The notes under the pieces: model-generated
Seen by the model: the letters and a program-made list of their open reading frames with translations, nothing else
What the model was told of the DNA's origin: nothing
Database searches by the model: none
Program-made: the position numbers and the translations under genes
Part shown: in pieces, positions 7,240-12,805 of the stretch
Position numbering within the stretch: position 1 is the stretch's first letter
Layout of the letters: the number at the start of each line of letters is the position of its first letter
From: Chitinophagaceae bacterium
GTDB taxonomy: Bacteria; Bacteroidota; Bacteroidia; Chitinophagales; Chitinophagaceae
NCBI GenBank assembly: GCA_021738605.1
Contig: JAIPBY010000052.1
Span: 1-12,805, forward strand
DNA length: 12,805 nt
Reading direction: 5' to 3'

Positions 7240-8604
7240 ATGTTCATCAACAACAGCAGAAGAAACTTTCTTAAAAACAGCGCTGCACTTTTTGCCCTTT
7301 CTTCCATCAAAGCATCAGGGTTGGAAACTTTTTCTCTTAACCCGACAAGAAGGGTTGCCCTGATTGGTACAGGATGGTATGGGAAAAGCGATTTGTTCAG
7401 GCTGATGCAGGTGGCCCCCACAGCAGTGGTGGGGCTTTGCGATGTAGACAAAAATCAATTGCAGGGAGCAGCTTCCCTGATTGCAGCAAGGTCAGGTTCC
7501 AATACCAATATTCCCTTGTATGCAGATTACCGCAAGATGCTGGCAGAACAAAAGCCTGAGATCGTGCTGATTGGTTCTCCTGACCATTGGCATGCGCTAC
7601 AAGCGATTGAATCGATCCAATCCGGCGCACATGTCTATCTCCAAAAACCCATCAGTGTTGATGTATTGGAAGGAGAAGCCATCCTTGCAGCAGCAAGAAA
7701 ATACAACAGAACAGTACAGGTGGGGACACAAAGAAGGAGTACACCCCATTTGATGGAAGCCAAGAAAAATATTGTGGATGCTGGTCTCCTGGGGAAAGTG
7801 CATCATGTAGAAATGTGTTGTTATTACCACATGCGCAGCAGCAACAATCCTTCTGTTCAACCGGTGCCGGATTTTCTGGATTATGACATGTGGACAGGAC
7901 CCGCACCATTGAGGCCTTATGATGGACTGCCCCACCGCCGCTGGTGGCGTGCGTTCATGGAATATGGCAATGGCATCATGGGTGACATGTGCATCCATAT
8001 GTTTGATACGGTGCGCTGGATGCTGGACCTGGGCTGGCCCAACAGAATCAGTTCAACCGGTGGCATCTATGGTAGTAACCCTGGAAAAAGCAATATTGCT
8101 GATTCACAGACCGCCATATTTGAATACGAAAACCTGAACTGCGTTTGGCAACACCGCAGTTGGGGAACAGCAGCCGATCCTGAGTATCCATGGTCTTTCA
8201 AAATTTATGGTGAAAACGGAACCCTATGTGGCAGCACCCTGAAATTTGATTTCATCCCGTCCGGAAAAGGAGAAAAGATTCACAGGGATGTTGTGTTGGA
8301 AAAAGAAAAATATCCTGAAGACCTTACAGAAAAAGATATTGAGCTTTTTGCAGCACCTGCCACCCGTGAGCACATGAGAAATTTTCTTTCGTCGATTGAC
8401 AACCATACCAGGCCAGTGGCAGACATTGAAGAAGGCCATATTTCAACAGCTTCCTGCATCCTTGCCAATGTTTCAATGAAACTCCAAAGACCATTGGTCT
8501 ATGATCCTGTAAAGCGGATAGTCAAGAATGATCGCGAGGCTACAGCATTGCTGAAAAGGGATTATCGTTCACCCTGGAAACACCCTCATCATCTTTTGTC
8601 TTAA
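7240..8604 (+). CDS. Exported Gfo/Idh/MocA family oxidoreductase (twin-arginine signal)
   Basis: This protein has 454 residues from the ATG at 7240. An in-frame TTG at 7219 would add seven residues, but the ATG puts the twin-arginine motif SRRNFLK at residues 6-12, followed by a mildly hydrophobic stretch (13-27), the right arrangement for a Tat export signal. Tat export implies folding with NAD(P) in the cytoplasm and action in the periplasm. The Rossmann motif is VALIGTGWYG (39-48). PDHWHALQAIESIQSGAHVY leads to QKP (135-137), with Gln replacing Glu of the usual EKP and Lys136 kept. The active-site motif GIMGDMCIHMFD offers Asp249 and His253. The long C-terminal part with RPYDGLPHRRWW and TREHMRNFLSSI is characteristic of the large exported subgroup in Bacteroidota and Planctomycetes. 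Members act on glycosides, sugars or cyclitols; the substrate here is unknown. It lies 64 bases after the toroid gene and 9 bases before the transferase-like gene, so it is probably in one operon with at least the latter. Confidence 0.9.
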   Translation: MFINNSRRNFLKNSAALFALSSIKASGLETFSLNPTRRVALIGTGWYGKSDLFRLMQVAPTAVVGLCDVDKNQLQGAASLIAARSGSNTNIPLYADYRKMLAEQKPEIVLIGSPDHWHALQAIESIQSGAHVYLQKPISVDVLEGEAILAAARKYNRTVQVGTQRRSTPHLMEAKKNIVDAGLLGKVHHVEMCCYYHMRSSNNPSVQPVPDFLDYDMWTGPAPLRPYDGLPHRRWWRAFMEYGNGIMGDMCIHMFDTVRWMLDLGWPNRISSTGGIYGSNPGKSNIADSQTAIFEYENLNCVWQHRSWGTAADPEYPWSFKIYGENGTLCGSTLKFDFIPSGKGEKIHRDVVLEKEKYPEDLTEKDIELFAAPATREHMRNFLSSIDNHTRPVADIEEGHISTASCILANVSMKLQRPLVYDPVKRIVKNDREATALLKRDYRSPWKHPHHLLS

Positions 8605-8606
8605 GG
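8603..8606 (+). promoter_or_regulatory. Shine-Dalgarno-like AAGG overlapping the upstream stop codon
   Basis: AAGG overlaps the TAA stop (8602-8604) of the exported oxidoreductase and lies seven bases before the ATG at 8614. It supports that start and suggests translational coupling of the two genes. Other genes in the window show no clear ribosome binding site, as is usual in Bacteroidota. The motif is only four bases long. Confidence 0.35.
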
Positions 8607-8613
8607 CGCATAC

Positions 8614-9375
8614 ATGACCATTTACCACCGCACTGAATATCCCGAACAAATGCCACCTGCAGATTTCGATCGCTATCTGGCATTGGGCTGGTACCGGATG
8701 CGGCAGCATATTTTTACCTGCTCTCACCTGTTTGATTTCAATGATCAAAGCGAACTGACGGGCCTGCGCAGGGTTTGGTGGATGCGTTTTTCCATCAACC
8801 GCATCCTTCCTCATTCCTCCCACCAAAAATTGAAAAAAAGAAACAATGGATTTAGGGTGGTAATGGGACCGCATCAAACAATCAGTACTGAAGAAGAGCG
8901 CTTGTACAGTGCTTACCGGGAATCGATTGAATTTGATGGCTATCCCACACTGAAAGATGCACTGCTTGATCGTGCTGAACATGGGACCATTTACAACAGT
9001 CAATCCATTGCTGTCTATGATGGAGAAAAACTGATTGCCCTGGGCATTTTTGATTTGGGTGAAAAATCAGCCTCTTCTCAGATCCATTGCTATGATCCCG
9101 CATATGCATCGTACAGCCTTGGAAAATTCCTTATGTTGCTCACCCTTGATCACATTAAATCACTAGGGTATGATTGGTATTATCCTGGATATGTTTTTGC
9201 AGGAAATCCGAAAATGAACTATAAACTTTTTGCCGGAAAAGAAGCTGCAGAATATTTTGATCCTGAAACCGGAGAGTGGCAAGCCTTTGTTGAGGAACTG
9301 CTCGATGACGAGCCCTATAGTGATGAGCTCATCTCACAAGTCAGTGAAAAAATGTTTGGAAGAACAAAGGAATAA
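8614..9375 (+). CDS. Arginyl-tRNA-protein transferase (ATE/Bpt)-like protein
   Basis: This 253-residue protein has both halves of the aminoacyl-tRNA-protein transferase fold. LALGWYRMRQHIF (22-34) matches the LGWRR-type motif of the N-terminal half, and WWMRFSINRILPHSSHQKLKKRN (55-77) matches its basic segment ending in RN. The C-terminal GNAT-like half has GIFDLG (144-149), YDPAYASYSLGKFLMLL (160-176) and LGYDWYYPGYV (184-194), the strongest family signature. Known members attach Arg or Leu from tRNA to protein N-termini, marking them for ClpS/ClpAP-type or proteasomal degradation. Odd point: the N-terminal cysteine cluster normal in ATE and Bpt is missing. Only Cys36 lies in that region, and the usual N-terminal YLP-type stretch is absent, so the protein may have another acceptor or substrate. 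No signal peptide is seen. It begins nine bases after the exported oxidoreductase and its stop lies three bases from that of the convergent DUF3445 gene. Confidence 0.8.
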   Translation: MTIYHRTEYPEQMPPADFDRYLALGWYRMRQHIFTCSHLFDFNDQSELTGLRRVWWMRFSINRILPHSSHQKLKKRNNGFRVVMGPHQTISTEEERLYSAYRESIEFDGYPTLKDALLDRAEHGTIYNSQSIAVYDGEKLIALGIFDLGEKSASSQIHCYDPAYASYSLGKFLMLLTLDHIKSLGYDWYYPGYVFAGNPKMNYKLFAGKEAAEYFDPETGEWQAFVEELLDDEPYSDELISQVSEKMFGRTKE

Positions 9376-9378
9376 GAC

Positions 9379-10107
9379 TCAGCGATACCTGTTGAGTATT
9401 TCCTTGACCTGATGTAGATTTTTATAATCAAGTGTTGATGACGTCATGGAATTGATGCTTTCCAACAAAAGCTCTCGCTTCAATGGGTCTTCCCAAACCA
9501 ATGACAAAGGATGCATGTCAACCTTCACAAAAAACAAACAACAATCACCTGCAATACCCACCGTGGTCTGGGTTTCAGTCCTAAAATAAAGGTCATCAAT
9601 CGTGGTTGCAGCAGGCCGTTGGTAAGAAGGATGCTGGCTCAACCCTGGTAAAGATGTAACCGTCCATACATGCCTCCTGAACAAGGCTCCATCTCTTGAA
9701 ATGATGGCTGCTACTTTTTCGCTGGATGCCCTGAGGTTGTCGCCATCTGCCACAGGCAGGTGCAGTCCAAAAAATGATTCGCCCAATTTCAGGGCAGGCA
9801 CAAATCCACTCGGAAAGCAAAAACAAATGCAAACCAGATTGCCTTTGTGCAAGATGGCAAGATCTTCCTCGCATGCCATTGCAATGGATCTGATGTCTGT
9901 GGTATTGTTCAGGCCACAGTAGTTTCCCATCTTTTGTACCAGTGGAATAGCATCACCGGCTGTAGCCGCGAGGTCATGGCCAATGGCATCCAATTCCCTC
10001 TTTTTCTGCAAAAGGTAAGATGGGTCAGGATGCCTGTTGAACGCATCTCCATTGTATTTGACAATGTCTGCAGAAACGGTATAAGGAGCTTTGACGGGGA
10101 AAACCAT
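9379..10107 (-). CDS. DUF3445 / heme-dependent oxidative N-demethylase-like protein
   Basis: This protein has 242 residues, starting at the ATG at 10107. The family pattern runs through it: EEDLAIL (80-86), CFCFPSGFVPALKLGE (95-110), the LHLPV motif (115-119, His116), FRRHVWTVTS (143-152), the RTETQT segment (176-181) standing for the usual RxExQTL, and a C-terminal CLFFVKVDMHPL strand. The characterised member, oxidative N-demethylase HODM, uses a PAS-like fold to bind heme and demethylate dimethylamine with oxygen. Most family members have not been studied. This protein is shorter than I would expect for a full-length member, mainly because the N-terminal region is brief, and it is not beside recognisable reductase subunits. 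Function as a demethylase is therefore not assured. No signal peptide is seen. It follows the 124-residue gene by 59 bases on the same strand, but a TAnnTTTG element just upstream suggests it may have its own promoter. Confidence 0.82.
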   Translation of the reverse strand: MVFPVKAPYTVSADIVKYNGDAFNRHPDPSYLLQKKRELDAIGHDLAATAGDAIPLVQKMGNYCGLNNTTDIRSIAMACEEDLAILHKGNLVCICFCFPSGFVPALKLGESFFGLHLPVADGDNLRASSEKVAAIISRDGALFRRHVWTVTSLPGLSQHPSYQRPAATTIDDLYFRTETQTTVGIAGDCCLFFVKVDMHPLSLVWEDPLKRELLLESINSMTSSTLDYKNLHQVKEILNRYR

Positions 10108-10123
10108 GCATGTTAATCTTGTT

Positions 10124-10131
10124 CAAATGTA
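10124..10131 (-). promoter_or_regulatory. Bacteroidota-type -7 element (TACATTTG) upstream of the DUF3445 gene
   Basis: On the minus strand 10131-10124 reads TACATTTG, a full match to TAnnTTTG, 16 bases before the ATG at 10107. No good TTTG lies at the preferred -33 spacing; the nearest is about 30 bases upstream. The gap after the previous gene stop is only 59 bases, so an internal promoter would separate the two genes. An eight-base match alone is weak evidence. Confidence 0.33.
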
Positions 10132-10166
10132 CAACATCCATCCGCTCAGGATCACAGGATACAAAT

Positions 10167-10541
10167 TTATTGTGAGGTGATATCAGAAACCCAATGCAGC
10201 TGTCCGTTTTGCTTGGCCAGTTTATCTTCTCCGCCATCTGCAAATGCTTTCATCTTGTCAGAAAATCCTTTCAACACCTTGTTGACCATTCCATTGACAG
10301 TTCCCTCCTCTTCAATGGTTCCAGCCCTGACGCCGGTGAGGATTTCAATGCCATCATCAATGGTATCCACTGTCCAGATGAAATCATCCGCCTTGATGCC
10401 CAAGCCAAGTTTCAGCGCTTCCTCCGCTCTTTTCTGCCCAATCAACGCTTGCTCATTGCTGGCATCAGCCTTTTTTTGCAATGCCAGCAAATCATCATTG
10501 CACGCATTGCGCAATGCTTCAGCACCCAGGATCTTTATCAT
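10167..10541 (-). CDS. Hypothetical protein, 124 residues
   Basis: I do not recognise this protein. It starts MIKILGAEALRNA and has no signal peptide or membrane segment. The N-terminal half (about 5-47) is Ala/Leu/Lys/Glu-rich and probably helical. A short beta-like stretch FIWTVDTIDDGIEI (54-67) follows, then a charged helical tail with KVLKGFSDKMKAFADGG (87-103). Balanced use of Lys, Asp and Glu makes this frame more protein-like than the Ser/Pro-rich frames on the opposite strand. It lies between the TonB receptor (95 bases upstream) and the DUF3445 gene (59 bases downstream), all leftward. A 20-base inverted repeat sits ten bases before its start codon. Confidence 0.6.
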   Translation of the reverse strand: MIKILGAEALRNACNDDLLALQKKADASNEQALIGQKRAEEALKLGLGIKADDFIWTVDTIDDGIEILTGVRAGTIEEEGTVNGMVNKVLKGFSDKMKAFADGGEDKLAKQNGQLHWVSDITSQ

Positions 10542-10550
10542 GTATTTTAT

Positions 10551-10570
10551 TTTGGGGAAAATATCCCAAA
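10551..10570. repeat. Inverted repeat just upstream of the 124-residue gene
   Basis: TTTGGG at 10551-10556 and CCCAAA at 10565-10570 form six-base complementary arms around an eight-base spacer, with one further G-T pair possible. It lies ten bases before the ATG at 10541 (minus strand) and 66 bases past the TonB receptor stop. It could be an operator, a hairpin in the leader, or a weak terminator for the receptor. On the minus strand it is followed by an A-rich tract, not a T-run, which argues against a standard intrinsic terminator. Confidence 0.3.
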
Positions 10571-10636
10571 TGCCGCCGGTAGGGAATGATTAGTGTCATG
10601 AGATCAAATGAACATCAACTGAAATTCTAACGAAAA

Positions 10637-12805
10637 CTAAAATTTCAATGCCATCCCAACCCTGACCACCTGGGTTTCATAAAAGTCTGTGCTTACATAA
10701 CCAAACCCATTGCCCTGGATGGTTTTCCTGATATTCATGGTATTCAACAAATCGGTAGCATTGAAGAACAGTTCGCCCTTCCCTTTCATCATTGGTTTTT
10801 TTAACCCCAGGTCCAATGAAAACCTGCTGCCGATTTCACCCTGCGGAATAATATCCGGCGCAAGATAGACCATTGACAGTTGGGCCTCCGAACCATTGGC
10901 AAATCTCAGCTGCTGATTGAGCTTCAGGTTCCAAGAAAATTTTCGTTGCAAACCAGCGCTGAAGAGGCTTTTTACAGGATACAAGCTAACCACAGAAAAT
11001 GCATCAATGGTGTTTTGATAAAGATTCATGTTGATGTCGAATGAATACACCTTGCGCATTTTTTGAGAAAATTGAAAGTCAAGACCCGATGCAAAACTCT
11101 TCCCAGCATTTTGAAACACTGCATAGATGAGATTACTTCCAGGGGCAATGGTAGAAATTCTGGTGATGGTGCCGTTGGCCATTTTTTGATAAACCGCGCC
11201 ATAGAAACTACCCGCCGCCCAAGTACTCCTAAAGCCCAGCTCAAGGGTATTGGTGAACTGGGGCCGAAGACCAGGATTGCCCACTTTAATGATTTCTGCA
11301 TCATCATATTTAGGGAAGATTCTGATGTCTACTTCATTGGGCCTGTCCACCCGTCTGTTATAATATACACTCAACTTATTTTTCCCATCAATTTTATATC
11401 CCATCCGCAAAGAAGGAAAAGGCTGAAAATAATTATAGCCATCTGTTTTGTATGTATTGTGGTTGGGATTGACCTCATATTGCAAATCAAGGTATTCAGC
11501 CCGAAGACCAAGCTCGGCCTCTATTTTCTCAGTTTCATATACATAGTTGACATAGGCGGCAGGGATAAGTTCTCTGTAGTTGGCCCATCCGCCGGCACTG
11601 GAGTCAATGGCAGAATACAGACCTGGGAAAAACTGCATGTTGGTGGGGATAGAACGGTACTGGAATTTTATGCCGGTTTCAATTCTTCCACTGGCCAATG
11701 GTTTGGTATAATCCAGGTTGATGTCTGATACCTGCTCATCAGAAAGCAATTTGAAGGCATCCTTTGATGTGTAGGGAGGAAGGATATTGTCAAAGAAATA
11801 TTTTTCATCCTCGCGGTGAAAGGTATAGTTGTACCCAACTGTCAACTGATGTCCCGGTTGCGAAAATTTATGCTGGTAATTGATGGTTGCCATCACAGTT
11901 GTTTTCAGTTCATCTTCCAGAAACTGCCATAACCGCAATCGTTGGGTGAGGCCTGCATTGAAAAAAGGTTGGTCCCCGCGATCAATGATTTTTTCGGTTC
12001 CAAACATGCCTGAAATGCTGAGCAGGTCATTGTCTCCAATGGTTTGGTCAACACCCAGTCGAAAGTTGGTAAAAGCCGTATTCCTGTTGCGTTTGGTTTG
12101 TTGTCTGACAATGGTCCCATTGTTGTAGTTGCGGTCTACAAATTCATTTTTGTTGAGGGTCTCCGTGTAGAGGTAATCTCCCTGAAAAAAAAGATTGGTA
12201 TTGTTTTTCCTGTAATTCAGTGACAAGGATGGGTTGAGCTTTGGCGTTGCCTTGTATTGTGGCCTGATCTGCGGAAGGTTGGCTTTCTTTTCCCACAATG
12301 CGCCAAGGCCGCCCGCCATGCCAAGCTTCCCATTAAAACCATCTTTCCTGCTCTTCTTGTAGACAAGATTGATGATGCCTGCATTGCCGTTTGCGTCGTA
12401 TTTTGAAGAAGGATTGTTGATGATCTCTATTTTCTCCAAGGCCGATGCGGGTATATTGTCAAGCCCCGTTTGGTTCCCAAAACCTGTCAGCGCTGTCTGC
12501 TTACCATCCACCAAAACCATCACTTTATCACTTCCCCTGAGCATCAACTTTCCATCCTGTATCGTAACACCGGGCAGGTTCTTCATCATCTGCATCACAG
12601 AACCACCTGCCTGGGCAATGCCTTCACTGACATTAAAACTGAATTTATTCATCTGGTCATTCACTCCGGTTGGCTGAGATGAAACAATGATCTCGCTCAG
12701 TGTTGTTGTATTGGGTTCCAACACAATAGGTTTAAGTTCAAGAAACTGACTGAGATTTCCGATGAATACTGACTGCCTCTGGGAAAGATATCCCAGCAAT
12801 GAAAT
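10637..12805 (-). CDS. TonB-dependent receptor, outer membrane beta-barrel family (N-terminus beyond window)
   Basis: The frame is open from the right edge to a TAG at 10639-10637, giving 722 visible residues. Upstream of the TTG at 12799 it still reads Ile-Ser, and the first residues (ISLLGYLSQRQSVFIGNL, then LELKPIVLEP and LSEIIVS) look like the end of a carboxypeptidase-regulatory-like beta domain, so the true start, signal peptide and about 80-100 residues lie outside. A plug domain follows: MMKNLPGVTIQDGKLMLRG, then KVMVLVDGKQTAL, IPASALEKIEIINNPSSKYD and GNAGIINLVYKK. The rest is alternating beta-strand barrel, ending in VRVGMALKF with the C-terminal aromatic residue recognised by the Bam machinery. 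It resembles the PF14905-type receptors of Bacteroidota, not the SusC type. It would import a bulky ligand using TonB energy. No SusD partner is next to it, and the ligand cannot be inferred. Confidence 0.9.
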   Translation of the reverse strand: MSLLGYLSQRQSVFIGNLSQFLELKPIVLEPNTTTLSEIIVSSQPTGVNDQMNKFSFNVSEGIAQAGGSVMQMMKNLPGVTIQDGKLMLRGSDKVMVLVDGKQTALTGFGNQTGLDNIPASALEKIEIINNPSSKYDANGNAGIINLVYKKSRKDGFNGKLGMAGGLGALWEKKANLPQIRPQYKATPKLNPSLSLNYRKNNTNLFFQGDYLYTETLNKNEFVDRNYNNGTIVRQQTKRNRNTAFTNFRLGVDQTIGDNDLLSISGMFGTEKIIDRGDQPFFNAGLTQRLRLWQFLEDELKTTVMATINYQHKFSQPGHQLTVGYNYTFHREDEKYFFDNILPPYTSKDAFKLLSDEQVSDINLDYTKPLASGRIETGIKFQYRSIPTNMQFFPGLYSAIDSSAGGWANYRELIPAAYVNYVYETEKIEAELGLRAEYLDLQYEVNPNHNTYKTDGYNYFQPFPSLRMGYKIDGKNKLSVYYNRRVDRPNEVDIRIFPKYDDAEIIKVGNPGLRPQFTNTLELGFRSTWAAGSFYGAVYQKMANGTITRISTIAPGSNLIYAVFQNAGKSFASGLDFQFSQKMRKVYSFDINMNLYQNTIDAFSVVSLYPVKSLFSAGLQRKFSWNLKLNQQLRFANGSEAQLSMVYLAPDIIPQGEIGSRFSLDLGLKKPMMKGKGELFFNATDLLNTMNIRKTIQGNGFGYVSTDFYETQVVRVGMALKF

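Noticed and set aside
9800..9830. CICFC cysteine cluster (residues 93-97) in the DUF3445 protein as a metal site
   Set aside because: The residues lie on a predicted beta strand at the family position just before FPS, and alternate cysteines on a strand do not form a known metal motif.
10177..10593. Two plus-strand frames of 131 and 138 codons opposite the 124-residue gene
   Set aside because: Their Ser/Pro-rich composition is poor. The minus-strand frame has a more natural composition and fits the leftward gene order, though no homology settles it here.
12797..12799. TTG at 12799 as the start of the TonB receptor
   Set aside because: The frame continues to the window edge and the sequence begins inside a carboxypeptidase-regulatory-like domain, so the gene is truncated by the window.

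Overview
The window looks like a chromosomal segment of a Bacteroidota bacterium, most likely of the Chitinophagaceae type. The grounds are a TonB-dependent receptor of the 'outer membrane beta-barrel family' kind with a carboxypeptidase-regulatory-like lead-in, scarce Shine-Dalgarno sequences, two TAnnTTTG (-7 type) promoter elements just upstream of start codons, and moderate GC. No rRNA, tRNA, CRISPR array, insertion sequence or phage gene was seen. Taxonomy is inferred from gene content only.

Layout. Positions 1-5418 carry a leftward set of three tightly spaced genes (gaps of 33 and 38 bases), transcribed in this order: a cytoplasmic Gfo/Idh/MocA oxidoreductase (5418-4420); a 1023-residue exported PVC-type heme-binding dehydrogenase with beta-propeller, HEAT-like repeats and a cytochrome c domain (4386-1315); and a penicillin-acylase-family N-terminal-nucleophile hydrolase (1276 to beyond the left edge). 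A 155-base divergent intergenic region (5419-5573) separates it from a rightward set: a secreted protein of probable alpha/alpha-toroid (six-hairpin glycosidase-like) fold (5574-7175), an exported twin-arginine Gfo/Idh/MocA oxidoreductase (7240-8604), and an arginyl-tRNA-protein-transferase-like protein (8614-9375) that starts nine bases after the preceding stop.

The right third runs leftward again: a DUF3445 / heme-dependent oxidative N-demethylase-like protein (10107-9379, whose stop lies 3 bases from the convergent transferase stop), an unrecognised 124-residue protein (10541-10167), and a TonB-dependent outer-membrane receptor (10637 to beyond the right edge, N-terminus missing).

How they may work together (inference). 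The two Gfo/Idh/MocA proteins, the heme-dependent dehydrogenase and the toroid protein look like a divergent catabolic locus for oxidising and processing a sugar, glycoside or polyol, part in the periplasm and part in the cytoplasm. The acylase could remove an amide-linked acyl group from a substrate. The transferase-like, DUF3445 and 124-residue genes have no obvious link to that pathway. The substrate cannot be read from the sequence. The best leads are the unassigned toroid protein, the redox cluster as a whole, and the transferase-like protein that lacks the usual cysteine cluster.
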